Assembly: GCA_012517405.1 (NCBI GenBank)
Contig: JAAYVB010000008.1
Location: 62,001 to 126,000 of the forward strand
Origin: Propionibacterium sp.
Lineage (GTDB): Bacteria > Actinomycetota > Actinomycetes > Propionibacteriales > Propionibacteriaceae
DNA length: 64,000 nucleotides
Reading direction: 5' to 3'
Translations under genes and position numbers: made by a program
The notes under the pieces: generated by a model
Databases searched by the model: none
Seen by the model: only the letters and a program-made list of their open reading frames with translations
Told to the model about the DNA's origin: nothing
Shown: in pieces, positions 24,950-34,799 of the stretch
How the letters are laid out: every line of letters begins with the position of its first letter
Numbering within the stretch: position 1 is the stretch's first letter

Positions 24950-25488
24950 TGAAGGTACTCGTGGCCTACGCCACTCGCCACGGCTCCACGGCGGGGATCG
25001 CCGAACGGATCGCCGCCGCCCTCTCTGCGGGCGGCCACCCGGCGGATGCAGTGTCCGTGGAGGACGCCGGGCCGGTGGAGGGCTACGACGCGGTCGTGCT
25101 CGGCGGGGCGGCGTACATGTTCCACTGGCTCAAGCCCGCCCTCCAGTTCGCGCGTCGGCACCAGGCTGCACTCGCGCAGCGGCCGGTGTGGCTGTTCAGC
25201 AGTGGCCCGCTGGGCACGGCGGACGTGGACGCGGAGGGCAAGGACGTGCGCACTGCCGCCAGGCCCCAAGAGTTCGATGAGCTGACCAGAACGCTGTCCC
25301 CACGCGGCGAGCGGGTCTTCTTCGGTGCCTACGATCCGGACCAGAAGCCCGTCGGTCTGGGCGAGCGGCTCACCCGCGCCATGCCCGCGGGGCGCGAGCT
25401 GCTGCCCGAGGGCGACTTCCGCGACTGGGACGACATCGACGCCTGGGCCACACAGATCGCGGAGGAACTCAACGGCTTGGCCGAGTGA
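24949..25488 (+). CDS. Flavodoxin-domain protein, HemG-like
   Basis: 179 residues from ATG 24949 (ATG 24946 is equally possible). The N-terminal YATRHGSTAGIAERIA is the FMN phosphate-binding loop of long-chain flavodoxin-fold proteins. The DAVVLGGAAYMFHWL and SSGPLG loops complete the flavin site. It resembles menaquinone-dependent protoporphyrinogen dehydrogenase HemG and related flavodoxins common in actinobacteria. Coupling to a membrane protein suggests electron transfer at the membrane. Confidence 0.75.
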   Translation: MKVLVAYATRHGSTAGIAERIAAALSAGGHPADAVSVEDAGPVEGYDAVVLGGAAYMFHWLKPALQFARRHQAALAQRPVWLFSSGPLGTADVDAEGKDVRTAARPQEFDELTRTLSPRGERVFFGAYDPDQKPVGLGERLTRAMPAGRELLPEGDFRDWDDIDAWATQIAEELNGLAE

Positions 25489-25770
25489 GGGCGGGGCAGT
25501 GATCAAACGCGCCAGCCCTCGATCGGTGCTCCGGGCGACATCCCGGTGCGCTTCCGGATCACCTCGGGCCGGCCAAGGCATCCGCACCAGCCCGGCAACC
25601 TCCCCGTTGAGCCTCGGACGACGAGCCGCAGGCCGCGCCGTTCTGCCGCGGGGGTGAGGAGTTCGTGGGCACGGGGCTGTGGCTTCCTGCCTGCCGGACA
25701 GCCGGCGCCTCTTGTCAGCATGCACGGTTCCGAGCTGGGAAAGAACCGGCGTGAAGTCCACACTGAGTTC

Positions 25771-26277
25771 ATGCCAGATGTTCTCGCGCTGCACGGCTCC
25801 CCAGGTGCCGGCAAGAGCACGCTCGCCCGAGCACTGGCTCTGAGGCTCACGTACGCGAACATTCCTTGGGGCGTCATCGACTTGGACGAACTCAGCCTCA
25901 TCCATCCCTACCCCGGAATGTCCTTTCCTCGAGAGAACCTCCGAGTCCTGTGGCCCAACTACGTCGCTGCCGTCCCCGACATCAAACTCATCATCCCAAC
26001 GGTGTTCGCCGATGGAGAGGAGGTAGAGCTGCTCCGTGCTGTGCTGCCCGGGGCGCGGCTGATCATCTGCGAACTGACCGCACCCATCGACGTACTGAAG
26101 CAGCGGGTCACCGAGCGCGAGCCCACCGAGGAGATAGCCGCGGGACTCCGCAAATGGGTGGACGTATACCACGCACGATGCGATCACGATCGAATCCGGC
26201 ACTTCCAAGTGCAGACCCACCCGGCGACGGTGGAGGAATCGGTCCGCGCCATCCTCCACCTCGCAGATTGGTCGTAA
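25771..26277 (+). CDS. P-loop NTP kinase-like protein
   Basis: 168 residues from ATG 25771, where homology starts. HGSPGAGKSTLARALA is a Walker A motif. GVIDLDELS and LIICELTAPIDVLKQRVTEREP follow, as in adenylylsulfate kinase or gluconate-kinase-like proteins (a LID-type Arg-rich segment). It probably phosphorylates a small molecule or nucleotide. The preceding ~280 bp hold no other recognisable gene. No strong Shine-Dalgarno sequence is seen. Confidence 0.65.
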   Translation: MPDVLALHGSPGAGKSTLARALALRLTYANIPWGVIDLDELSLIHPYPGMSFPRENLRVLWPNYVAAVPDIKLIIPTVFADGEEVELLRAVLPGARLIICELTAPIDVLKQRVTEREPTEEIAAGLRKWVDVYHARCDHDRIRHFQVQTHPATVEESVRAILHLADWS

Positions 26278-26387
26278 CCCGGTTCCGCTCGAAGGACCTG
26301 GGCGAACGCGCGGATCTGCCGCACGGTGCGCGCGAGGGCAGCCTGGCGGCTGAAACCCTCGCGCTGCACCGGACTTCAGGGTGGGGG

Positions 26388-27791
26388 TCAAGACGGCAAT
26401 CCGGACCGATTCATCGCAGACATCAGGGCAGGGCGGCGGCGGTAGACCTCGCGCAGGCAGATGATCTCGGCGTCCGCCTCGGCTCTGTGGCCTGCCTTGT
26501 CGTAGAGGGCGCGTGCCTTGACGAGGAGATCGACGATGGCCGGGTACCGCTTGGAGTCGGGTGTGGTGAGCGACTCCAGCACCTGAGCCAGGCACAGGCG
26601 CCCCGCCCGGAGCGGGAAGCCGTCTGCGGAGGCGTCGACGAGCTCGCGCCACGCGTGGCCGGCGCCGAAGGCGTCCGCCGCCTCCCATGCGTTCGTGAGG
26701 TTGCCGTCGGCCAGGTGAAGCCTGACGAGGTGGGCGCCGCCGCCGCTTCGTGCCCGCTGGGTGGCCTGCTCGAACGCCCACATCCGTTGTTCGTCCTGGC
26801 GCCCGCACCGCCCCGCCACCTGGCTCAGCAACCGGAAGGCGTCCACGCTGAGGTCGCGGTCGAACAGGGTCCGCGCGATGGCGAGGGCGGCGTCCGGACG
26901 CCCACCGTCCAGATAGGCGTCGACGGCGTCCTCGACGGGCACGATGGTGGGTCCCGCCCGCCAGGCGACGTCCACGCAGCCCTGGGTGACGGCTTGGTCC
27001 AGCCACGCGAGGATGTCAGCCGGCCGTCCGGCGTCACGCAGCCGGCGGAAGATGTCCCGGTAGTACGGGCGGTCACCTCCGGACAGCAGGGCGACCGCCC
27101 GTTCGACGTCGCCGTCGTGGTCGGCCAGTTCCAGCAGCATGCGGTCGATCTCGCTGCGATAGGGGTCTGCTGCCGGTCCACCGCCGCCCAGCGTTGCGAC
27201 ACCCGCGCGGTAGGCGTCCCAGGCGGGCTCGTCGAACGCGTGGGCCAGGGCTTCCAACGTGAGCGACGGCCAGCCGCCGTACTCGACCCGGAAGCCGACC
27301 ACCCAGCGGGCCAGGCTGACCGGGTCCGGGTGGCCTGCGACGGCGCGCCCGAACAGCGCCGACGCCCGTTCGGCCACCTCGAGCAGGGCGTCGGCGTTGT
27401 CGGCGTCCCGTGCGAGGTCGCCGAGCCGGGTGAGTAGGTGCTGGAGCACTCGTCGCACCACGGGGTGGGCGCCACCGTCGAGGTGCCGCTCCAATTCGTC
27501 GACGGACTCCTCGACTCCTTGGACGCCGTCGTCGACGTCTTCGTAGAAGGGGTCGTGGTAGTCGAGGTCGACTCCGGCCAGCGCAGCGTCCACGGCCGCC
27601 CGGAGTTCGGAGGCCGTCGGTTCGTCCTCGGGTGTGGCGCGCAACTGCAGCGATCGCATGGCCTCGGGGCTGTAAGCCGCCATCTCGAGCACCAGCGACT
27701 GGAGCGCATCATGGTCCATCGAGCGCAGAAGCCGCTCGAGGTCGGGAGTGACCGGATATCGCACGCCGCCGGGCCCGATCACGTTCTTCAC
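26388..27791 (-). CDS. Helical-repeat protein resembling the C-terminal part of SWIM-associated proteins
   Basis: About 467 residues from a possible GTG at 27791; the start is uncertain. The whole protein is alpha-helical with TPR/SEL-like pairs (VERAVALLSGGDRPYYRDIFRRLRDAGR; PDAALAIARTLFDRDLS). It resembles the helical half of SWIM zinc-finger family proteins, but no CxCxnCxH zinc motif is present. A stand-alone relative or a truncated copy are both possible. No function is assigned. Confidence 0.5.
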   Translation of the reverse strand: MKNVIGPGGVRYPVTPDLERLLRSMDHDALQSLVLEMAAYSPEAMRSLQLRATPEDEPTASELRAAVDAALAGVDLDYHDPFYEDVDDGVQGVEESVDELERHLDGGAHPVVRRVLQHLLTRLGDLARDADNADALLEVAERASALFGRAVAGHPDPVSLARWVVGFRVEYGGWPSLTLEALAHAFDEPAWDAYRAGVATLGGGGPAADPYRSEIDRMLLELADHDGDVERAVALLSGGDRPYYRDIFRRLRDAGRPADILAWLDQAVTQGCVDVAWRAGPTIVPVEDAVDAYLDGGRPDAALAIARTLFDRDLSVDAFRLLSQVAGRCGRQDEQRMWAFEQATQRARSGGGAHLVRLHLADGNLTNAWEAADAFGAGHAWRELVDASADGFPLRAGRLCLAQVLESLTTPDSKRYPAIVDLLVKARALYDKAGHRAEADAEIICLREVYRRRPALMSAMNRSGLPS

Positions 27792-28063
27792 CCGCTGATT
27801 ATCGCGAATCGTCGGGGCGTGGCCGATGCAGTCCGCGTCGCTTCCGTGAAGTGAAGAGGCGGACTTCGCGCGCAATGGCACATCTCGCGTCTCTGTCGAA
27901 CGTGTCGGGGGCTACGCGGGGAAACGCGCGGCCGACTAGGTTCTTTGGTCGGTGTCGGCCGCGTCGTAGATCCCGGTCCGATGCCGAGGAGCCCTGTGGA
28001 CTACGAAAGGAACAACGTCCGATTGGTGATCTTCCCGCATGACCACGCGGAAGGACCACGGCA

Positions 28064-28855
28064 ATGAACATCACCGAGATGTTGGGCTTGCAGGACGAAC
28101 GGTTGGAGTCCGTGCTCGCGGAACACTGGGCGACTTGGGTCGCCATCGAACCCCGGCTGGGCGTCGTCGCCGACCCCACTCGGCTCGACGCCTGGCGGCG
28201 AGCGGCTGAACCCGCGCTGGCCAACGACGTCCTTCTGGGTCTGGCTCGGTTGGCGGCGTTCGATGGGGCGGACGACCGGGATGCAGCATTGGTGCTCGCA
28301 TGGTTCCTGCTGCCGACCGCCTTGCGCGTGCGGCGTCGGCTGGGCTTGAACGACGATCGGGTCGACGAGGTGCTGGCCGCCCAGCTGTGGGTTGAGGTCC
28401 GCGGCTTGCCGTGGCGGCGTCCGCACTGGGTGGCTGCGAAGGTCGCCGGCCAGCTGCGTGAGGGCGTGCTGCTGGACTGCGGCGCCTCCACGCATCACCA
28501 GCCGCGCCGCCTCTCGACCGTCTCGCTGGGGCCCGTCGACCCGGCGGACGATCGGCTCGTCGAAGACGATGACCCCGCAGTGGAGTTGGCTGAACTCCTC
28601 GCCTGGGCGTGCGCCGAGGACGTCATCACCGACGAGGACCGCGAGCTGCTTGTCAGTCTGATCGAGGCCGCGAAGACCCTCCAGGCTGATGGCAGTGCCC
28701 GCGAGGGCGGGGTGGCCGGCCTGTCGAGCCGCCAGCTGAGCGCCGTCGTTGCCCAGGAGTGGGGCGTGTGCGCTCGGACCGTGCGGCGTCGCACCGCTCG
28801 CTGCGTGGCGGCCCTCAGCCAAGCCGCCGGCGAGTACCTGAACGCCGTCGGCTGA
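28064..28855 (+). CDS. Conjugative-element-associated HTH protein
   Basis: 263 residues with GGAAGGA before ATG 28064. The N-terminal half is helical (AEHWATWVAIEPRLGVV; LAWFLLPTALRVRRRL). The C-terminal ~60 residues hold SRQLSAVVAQEWGVCARTVRRRTARCVAAL, a sigma-region-4-like helix-turn-helix. Proteins of this shape open the ParA/TrbL-type gene sets of actinobacterial ICEs and plasmids, so it is probably the module's regulator. Next gene 53 nt away. Confidence 0.6.
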   Translation: MNITEMLGLQDERLESVLAEHWATWVAIEPRLGVVADPTRLDAWRRAAEPALANDVLLGLARLAAFDGADDRDAALVLAWFLLPTALRVRRRLGLNDDRVDEVLAAQLWVEVRGLPWRRPHWVAAKVAGQLREGVLLDCGASTHHQPRRLSTVSLGPVDPADDRLVEDDDPAVELAELLAWACAEDVITDEDRELLVSLIEAAKTLQADGSAREGGVAGLSSRQLSAVVAQEWGVCARTVRRRTARCVAALSQAAGEYLNAVG

Positions 28856-28908
28856 CTGTCCACCGATGACGGGCGCGGCCCGTTAGGGATGGCGGAGGTG
28901 ATGCCGAG

Positions 28909-29106
28909 ATGACCAGCACCCCGGCCGACGTGGCCGCCCTGTTGAAGATCGCGGCCATGGAGCCGGAGACCCTGGACGACCTAGACGGTTGTCTGCGCAG
29001 GCTTCGGGATGTGCAGAAGGCCAGACGTGAGCTGGCCAAGGTGCCCCCGGCCATGCTCTTGTCCGGACTGCTGGATCGGCGCCCTCGGGGCGGTGATCCG
29101 TCGTGA
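28909..29106 (+). CDS. Small helical protein of the conjugation module
   Basis: 65 residues: two helices, the second basic (GCLRRLRDVQKARRELAKV). GGAGG lies about 10 nt upstream. Its stop overlaps the next start as GTGA, so it is translated with the ParA-like gene. No family is recognised. Confidence 0.55.
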   Translation: MTSTPADVAALLKIAAMEPETLDDLDGCLRRLRDVQKARRELAKVPPAMLLSGLLDRRPRGGDPS

Positions 29107-29858
29107 CCGCGCACAGCGTGGCAGAGCTTCGTGAGGCGTGGCGCGCGATCGAGGGGGGCGAGTTCGCCCACGGGTCCCGGTCCGCGCCCACCGCCCGGAG
29201 CGTTGCGACCGCGTGGGCGCCAGCGCCTGGTGAGCGGGTGGTCGCTGTCCTGGGCTGCGCCGGCGGAGTGGGGGCGTCTTCGGTGGCGCTGGCGCTGGCC
29301 ACCGCAGTCGCGGTGCCGGCGCGGGTGGTGGAGTGCGGCCCGCCGTTGGCGTCCGGCTTCTCTGCCGCGGCCAATGCCGAACTGGGGACCGAGGGCCCTT
29401 GGCGCCGCGGCAGTCGTGGCGACGTCCTGCTGGAGCGCCCCATCGCCGGCGACGCGACCGTGCCGGTTCCGACCGAGTCATCGGTCGAGTGGACGTTCGT
29501 GGACACCAACTGGACGACCGTGTCAGGAACGGGCGCCGGGTGGCTGGGGTCAGTGCTGCGCGCGCTCGACGACGTCGTCCTCGTCACGAATGCCACGGTG
29601 CCCGGGGTCCGCCGCCTGGAGTCCTGTGCCGAACTCCTCGGCCGGGACGCGTTCGGGGTGGTCGTGGGGCCTACGGCCACGCGCTGGCCGCGTCCGGTCA
29701 AGGTCGCCGCAGCCGGGATCCCCGCACGCGTGCACGTCACCGACTTCCCCCTGGACTCTCGTCTGCAGGTCACCGGCCTGACTCCCGACCCGTTGCCCTC
29801 CCCGCTGCTCAAGGCGGCCCAGAACGTCCTCGCCCTCCTCCGAAAGGAACCGACATGA
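29103..29858 (+). CDS. ParA/MinD-like P-loop ATPase of the conjugation module
   Basis: 251 residues. LGCAGGVGASSVALALA (about 50-66) is a deviant Walker A box: the early Lys of classical MinD/ParA is absent and the final Lys-Thr/Ser is replaced by SS, so ATP binding may be weakened. VEWTFVDTNW corresponds to Walker B and VLVTNATVPGVRRLE follows. Such proteins occur with actinobacterial conjugation pores, possibly for positioning. It overlaps both neighbours. Confidence 0.6.
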   Translation: MTAHSVAELREAWRAIEGGEFAHGSRSAPTARSVATAWAPAPGERVVAVLGCAGGVGASSVALALATAVAVPARVVECGPPLASGFSAAANAELGTEGPWRRGSRGDVLLERPIAGDATVPVPTESSVEWTFVDTNWTTVSGTGAGWLGSVLRALDDVVLVTNATVPGVRRLESCAELLGRDAFGVVVGPTATRWPRPVKVAAAGIPARVHVTDFPLDSRLQVTGLTPDPLPSPLLKAAQNVLALLRKEPT

Positions 29859-30139
29859 ACGCACTGATCGTCCCGCTGAAGATCTGCCCGGTGGCGCCCA
29901 CGGGCGTCGCCGCCTACACCGACCAGATCTCGGGCATGGTCCTGTGGTCCGTGCTGTGGCTGTTCGGCATCGCGGCACTGGTGTCCGTCGGGGCGATCCT
30001 CGTCGGACGTGCCACCCACTCCCCGCACCTCTCAAAGGGCGGCATCATCGGCCTCGCCGGGGTTCTGGTCCTCGCCGTGGTGCTCATGGGTGGCTACGGG
30101 ATGCTCAACGGCATCCTCGGCGACGGCTGCGTCGGCTGA
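29855..30139 (+). CDS. Two-TM small membrane protein (pilin- or VirB2-like position)
   Basis: 94 residues from ATG 29855, overlapping the previous stop as ATGA. Two hydrophobic helices (GMVLWSVLWLFGIAALVSVGA and GIIGLAGVLVLAVVLMGGYG) with Cys near each end (ICPV, DGCVG). Size, topology and position match the TrbC/VirB2-like component of actinobacterial conjugation loci. No signal-peptidase site is certain. Confidence 0.6.
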   Translation: MNALIVPLKICPVAPTGVAAYTDQISGMVLWSVLWLFGIAALVSVGAILVGRATHSPHLSKGGIIGLAGVLVLAVVLMGGYGMLNGILGDGCVG

Positions 30140-30957
30140 TGTTCCGCCGTCGTCCACCCCACGCGGCGAGCTCAGCCGAGGTCGTCCCGCTCTCGCGCGC
30201 TCAGCTGCTGGGACTCCTCGCGGGGCTGCTGCTGGTGGGCGGCGTGCTGTTGTACGGGCTGGGCTACACCCTGGTCTCCAGCTTCTCGGCGGGAACCGCG
30301 GCCGACGGCGTCCTGAGCAGCGTTCAGCCGGACGCCGACCCTGCCCAGCGGCGAGACCTCATTGCCGCGGAGCCGATGGCGACGGTGGCCCAGGACGCCA
30401 GCCTGACGCCGGGGGTGGCGATCGCCCTGCCTCCCGCGATCGGGCTACCCGCCGCCACGACCGTCGGCGCCAGCGGTGTGCCGTCCGGCTACCCGCGCAC
30501 CCCCGAGGGCGCGGCCGCTCAGCTGGCGGCCATCGAGGTGCGCGTGCTGTCGGCGATGTCGCTGCCGTTGGCCACGGAGATCTACCGCGACTGGGCGATG
30601 CCCGGCGGGGCGGGGGCGGCTGACTGGTCGCAGACCCGCAACGTGCAGTCGTTCCTGACCCACGCCCGGCAGTCGTCCAACGTCCTGGACCCCGGCACCT
30701 TGATCAGCGTCACGCCCGCGGCGATCCAGATCAAGGGGACCGACGGCCCTGACTGGGTGGTCGCGTGCGTGCTGCTCGACGTACGCGTCGCCCTGAAGGC
30801 GGAGGCCCGCATGGGCTACGGCACCTGCGAGCGCATGCAGTGGACCGGCGACCGGTGGCTGATCGGCCCCGGCGCGCCACCCGCCCCCGCCCCGTCGAGG
30901 TGGCCCGGGTCGGACGCCTCCGTTGAGGCCGGCTGGCAGCCGGTCGCCTCCAACTGA
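30139..30957 (+). CDS. Membrane-anchored conjugation protein (TcpC/VirB8-like position)
   Basis: 272 residues. TGATG links it to the previous gene. One N-terminal transmembrane helix (LLGLLAGLLLVGGVLLYGLG) is followed by an extracytoplasmic domain with EVRVLSAMSLPLATEIYRDWA and a later VACVLLDVRVALKAEARMGYGTCERMQW. The single anchor plus external alpha/beta domain resembles TcpC/VirB8-type scaffold proteins. Identity is by topology and context only. Confidence 0.5.
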   Translation: MFRRRPPHAASSAEVVPLSRAQLLGLLAGLLLVGGVLLYGLGYTLVSSFSAGTAADGVLSSVQPDADPAQRRDLIAAEPMATVAQDASLTPGVAIALPPAIGLPAATTVGASGVPSGYPRTPEGAAAQLAAIEVRVLSAMSLPLATEIYRDWAMPGGAGAADWSQTRNVQSFLTHARQSSNVLDPGTLISVTPAAIQIKGTDGPDWVVACVLLDVRVALKAEARMGYGTCERMQWTGDRWLIGPGAPPAPAPSRWPGSDASVEAGWQPVASN

Positions 30958-30967
30958 AGGAGCAACC

Positions 30968-32416
30968 GTGCCCATCGATCCGTTCGGCTTGCTCGGCTCG
31001 GCCATCGCCAACGTGGTGACCGACAGCCTGACCGCGGCCATGCTCGCGCTGTGGAACGCCGGTCTGTGGGTGCTCCGGGCCGTCCTCGAGTTGGAGGACG
31101 CGATCCTCACCCCGAGCCTCGGCGAAGACGGACCGGTCGGCGAGCTGTACGCGACCACCTTCTGGATCGCCCTCGCGTTGGTCGGGATCCTCATGCTCGT
31201 CCAGGTCGGCGTTGCCCTTGGGAAGCGGGATGGGCACAGCATCGGCCGGCTCCTCGTCGGAGCCGCCCAGTTCGGGTTCGTGTGGTTCGCTTGGGTGGGC
31301 TACGGGGTCACCCTGGTCGCGGCCTGCAGCGGCCTGACCAAAGCCCTCATGCAGTCATTGCTCAACGTCACCCGCTGGAGCGAGTGGGAACCCTGGGAGC
31401 CGTTCACCGCCAGCGACATCAGCAACGGCACGGTCGCCGTCATCCTCGGGGTCATGGGGATGCTGCTGTGGATCGCGGCGATCGGTCACACCCTGGTGAT
31501 GGTGGCCCGAGCCGCCTCGCTGCTCGTGTTGGCTGCAGTCACACCGATCGCGGCGGCTGGGCTGGTCACCGACTTCGGACGCGGCTGGTTCTGGAAGTCA
31601 TTCCGCTGGTTCCATGCCGCCGCCCTCACCCCGCCCCTGATGGTGCTGGCGCTCGGCATCGGCGTGAGGATCACCACCGAGGTGGCGGTCGGCGGTGAGG
31701 ACGATGTCCTGAAGTCGATCGGGACGGCGTTCGTCGGCGTCGTGCTCATCTGCGTGTCGTCCTTCTCCCCGCTTGCGCTCTACAAGCTGTTCGCGTTCAC
31801 CGATCCGGGCAGCACGTCCGGGTCCGCTCTGCGCGCGGGGCTGGCGGCTGCTGGCGGCATCGGCGGCGTCCTCGCCGGACGCCAGACTGGCAGCAGTGCT
31901 GCCACCACGACCGACGAGGCCGGACGCACCTCGGGCGAGGATGGCGCCGCGGCGACCACGATTGGCCGATTCGCGGCCGGCATGGGCCCGGCCGGTCAGG
32001 TGTTCTCGGCCGGAATCGGCGTCATGGCCGCCGTGGGCGGTGCAGCCGCGGCCATGGGCGCCGACGAGACCAACCAGATGGGCGTCGGCCACAACAACTT
32101 CCCGCCCGACTACTCGCGCCGGGGCGTCCGGGCCAACTCTGGCCAGACAGGCGGCAACGGTGGCACCGACACCGGGCCGGCCGACCCCACCTACCCTGAC
32201 GATCCCACCGTCGCCAACGCCGCCAACGGATTCGACGGCGGCGGCTGGGGAGGCCCACCCAACGCCGCCTCGGCCGGGTCGCAGAACTCCACCGGAGCGG
32301 GCGCGGTGCCGCCCTCGGGGACGTCCGCTGTCACTGGGGCGCGCGGGGGCACGCTGGCCGGGGGTGCAGTCAGCACCTCCGAGGTGGCGGCGGTCGCCGA
32401 GGTGGCGGCGTTGTAG
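30968..32416 (+). CDS. TrbL/VirB6-like conjugation membrane protein
   Basis: 482 residues from GTG 30968 with AAGGAG 5 nt upstream. Five or six hydrophobic segments lie in residues 40-290 (TTFWIALALVGILMLVQVGVAL; ARAASLLVLAAVTPIAAAGL; KSIGTAFVGVVLICVSS), then a long Gly/Ala/Thr-rich soluble tail (~290-482). This is the layout of TrbL/VirB6-type channel components. It is the last gene of the module: no VirB4, coupling protein or relaxase follows and the next gene is on the other strand. Confidence 0.68.
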   Translation: MPIDPFGLLGSAIANVVTDSLTAAMLALWNAGLWVLRAVLELEDAILTPSLGEDGPVGELYATTFWIALALVGILMLVQVGVALGKRDGHSIGRLLVGAAQFGFVWFAWVGYGVTLVAACSGLTKALMQSLLNVTRWSEWEPWEPFTASDISNGTVAVILGVMGMLLWIAAIGHTLVMVARAASLLVLAAVTPIAAAGLVTDFGRGWFWKSFRWFHAAALTPPLMVLALGIGVRITTEVAVGGEDDVLKSIGTAFVGVVLICVSSFSPLALYKLFAFTDPGSTSGSALRAGLAAAGGIGGVLAGRQTGSSAATTTDEAGRTSGEDGAAATTIGRFAAGMGPAGQVFSAGIGVMAAVGGAAAAMGADETNQMGVGHNNFPPDYSRRGVRANSGQTGGNGGTDTGPADPTYPDDPTVANAANGFDGGGWGGPPNAASAGSQNSTGAGAVPPSGTSAVTGARGGTLAGGAVSTSEVAAVAEVAAL

Positions 32417-32464
32417 CAGTCGGAGGTCGCCACTCCTCGACGGCTCGGTGACGTGGCGGGCAGG

Positions 32465-33071
32465 TCAGTCGCGGCCGGAGGTCGAGGCGAATCCCAGCCA
32501 CGCGTGGTTGTTCCCGGCCCAGCACCATCCGACCTTGGGGGCGTCACGTCGGGCCTGACCGTCGCGGCCCGTCCCGCGGCTGATCCAGATCGCCGGGGTT
32601 CGTGCATCAACGCCACGGGCGGCAGCCTTGCGGGAGCCGACGCACATGAAGCACCGGTTGGGCTCGAGACTGCTGGGGTCCTGCAACAGCCAACTGATGC
32701 CCTCGCTGATCGTGAGCGGCGTCCGCCCCTGACCCACGATTTCCGGCAGTGCGGCGTTCGGCGTCCAGCCCAGCAGGTCGTCTCCGCGGTCCACGTCCCG
32801 CAGCAGGTACAAGGCACGGTCAGGCAGCCTGACCGTGCCGATCGGAAAGGAACTCGTCGAGATCGTTCATGTCCTCTACGACGAACCCGGGTCGGCCGTT
32901 GTGCCGCAGCAGAGGCGCAAACAACGAGGGCGGCACCAGCGCAGGGTGAACACACAGGACGCCGTCTCCAGCAAGGCCGTCCGCGAGTCCCCGGAACGCG
33001 TCAGTGCTCATCCCGGCCATTTCAGCCAGACCCAGGTCGGCCAATCGATCAACCTGCAGTCGCAACGTCAT
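32465..33071 (-). pseudogene. DUF5701 family protein, frameshifted
   Basis: The 5' part (from ATG 33071) encodes DRLADLGLAEMAGMS to FVVEDMNDLDEF. A one-base shift near 32845-32856 moves the sequence to the frame of IGTVRLPDRALYLLRDVDRG, then RTPLTISEGISWLL and the closing APKVGWCWAGNNHAWLGFAS motifs. Together they rebuild a full DUF5701 protein, common in actinobacteria and of unknown function. Confidence 0.75.
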
Positions 33072-33202
33072 CGGACCAGTCTGCACGGGACCGCCAACAG
33101 GGGAGTGGTGCATCGGCGGCTGATGTCACAACATCACGGAGGCTCACGTTGGCCCTGGTGAACGCTGGGCTGTGATGTCCACCGAGCCTGCGGCGACGAA
33201 GT

Positions 33203-34675
33203 TCAGGACGCGAGTGTTGCCACCCAGAGCGCCAGCGTGACCATGGCGGCCAGCCAGGCGCCTCCCAGGGCGAGGGTGATCACTGTCCCGGGACGCCAGC
33301 GCTGCGGCATCCACGGCAGGTGGGCCCAGCGCCGCGCCGTCACCATGGTCGCGGCCAGGGTGAGCCCGGCGGCAGCGCCGAAGACCCACGGCGCGGCCCA
33401 GTCCCACGGGGCAGCGATCCACCACAGCAGGAGCGCGCCGGCAGCGGCGAGCCCTTGTCCCAGGATGCGGGCCCGGCTCCGTCCGCGGACGGCACCCACG
33501 GAGAACAGCAGCGTGAGCAGGGCACCGACGCCGACCCAGGCGACCGTGTCGGTGTCGAAGGGGGGCAGCGCCACGGAGTCATCGAAGGGAGTGCCCATCA
33601 GGTCCATCCCGGCGCCGGTCACGTCCTGGGTGCTGTTGTTCAGGACGAGTGCCGCCTGCCCGCGGGAGCGGTCGATCGCCAGCACGGTGCGGGTGCCGCC
33701 GGTGCCCCCGTTGTGCCAGGCAACCGGGCCCTCCTCGGTGTCGGTGACGATCCAGGCCAGGCCGATCTGCCAGCCCATCATCGCCGGCCAGCGCGCATCG
33801 AGAGCCTCAACGCCGGGAGCGGTGCCGTCGAGGATGGCCTAGGCGTAGCGGGTGAGGTCGGCGGCGGTCGTGGTGACCCCGAGGCCGGCTGGGGCGTAGC
33901 CGCTGCCCGTCCAGGCTTCGGTGGGGCTGCCCAGCCCCTGGTGTGGTGGCATCAGGTCGGACGAGGGGCGACCGGGCTCGCCGACGGAGGTGTCGTGCAT
34001 GCCGAGCGGCTCGAGGAGCCGCGCGCGCACGTAGGTGGCCCAGTCGGGTGCTCCCGCCGCGCGGGCGAGGGCGAAACCGAGCAGGGACGCGCCGACGTTG
34101 GAGTACTGCATGGTGCCCCGACCCGACAGCTTCACGGCGGCCGAGTCCCGGATCACCTGGTCCGGGGTAGCGGTGGTGTAGGCGGACAGTGCGGCGCCGG
34201 CGAGGTCCTCGGCGACGAGGCGCACCATGTCGAGGCTGATCAGGCTGGGCAGCCCTGCGCGGTGGCTCACGAGCTCGGCCAGTGTCGTTGAGCCCACCTC
34301 GGTGCCGGCCAACTCGGTCAGGTGGGACTCCAGCAGGTCGTCCAGGCGCACTTCGCCGCGCTGGGCAGCGTCCGCGAGCAGGAGCCCGTCGAACGTCTTC
34401 GTGATCGAGCCGAGCTCGTACCGGCTGTCCGGGCTCACCTCACCGAAGCCGGCCCAGGACGCGTGGCCGTCGCGGATCCGGGCGACGCTGATCGTTTCGA
34501 CGTTCCTGGCACTGGCGAGGGCCGCGGACGCGTCGCGGGCCAGGGCCGGGTTGCCGGTGGGGGTGCCCAGTCCGGCGGGGCGGGGGCCGAGCACCAGGAG
34601 GGCAAGAGCACCCACAATGATCCCGACCAGCAGGCTCAACCACGGGTGTGAGGTGCGGGGCCGGGTGGTGTTCAC
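33203..34675 (-). pseudogene. Serine beta-lactamase-family membrane protein with one in-frame stop
   Basis: A 490-codon frame is interrupted only by TAG at 33839-33841. Before the stop: N-terminal anchor (WLSLLVGIIVGALALLVLG), SITK (SxxK nucleophile), YSNVG (YxN). After it: HNGGTGG (HxG), then three transmembrane helices. All catalytic motifs of the penicillin-binding-protein/class C-like serine hydrolase family survive but are split by the stop. A point mutation or a sequencing error would explain it. Confidence 0.78.
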
Positions 34676-34799
34676 CTCGTCAACCTATCGCCGGGGCCGG
34701 CATGCGCCCGACCGGGTGCCGCTTGTCATCCGTTCGGATGATGAAGGGTCGAACCGACCGGGCGATGTCACCCCCAGGTGTCGCGGGGAGGCTGAGGGC

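Noticed and set aside
25489..25770. An extended N-terminus of the P-loop kinase
   Set aside because: The in-frame upstream residues are Arg/Pro-rich without homology; the Walker A protein begins naturally at ATG 25771.
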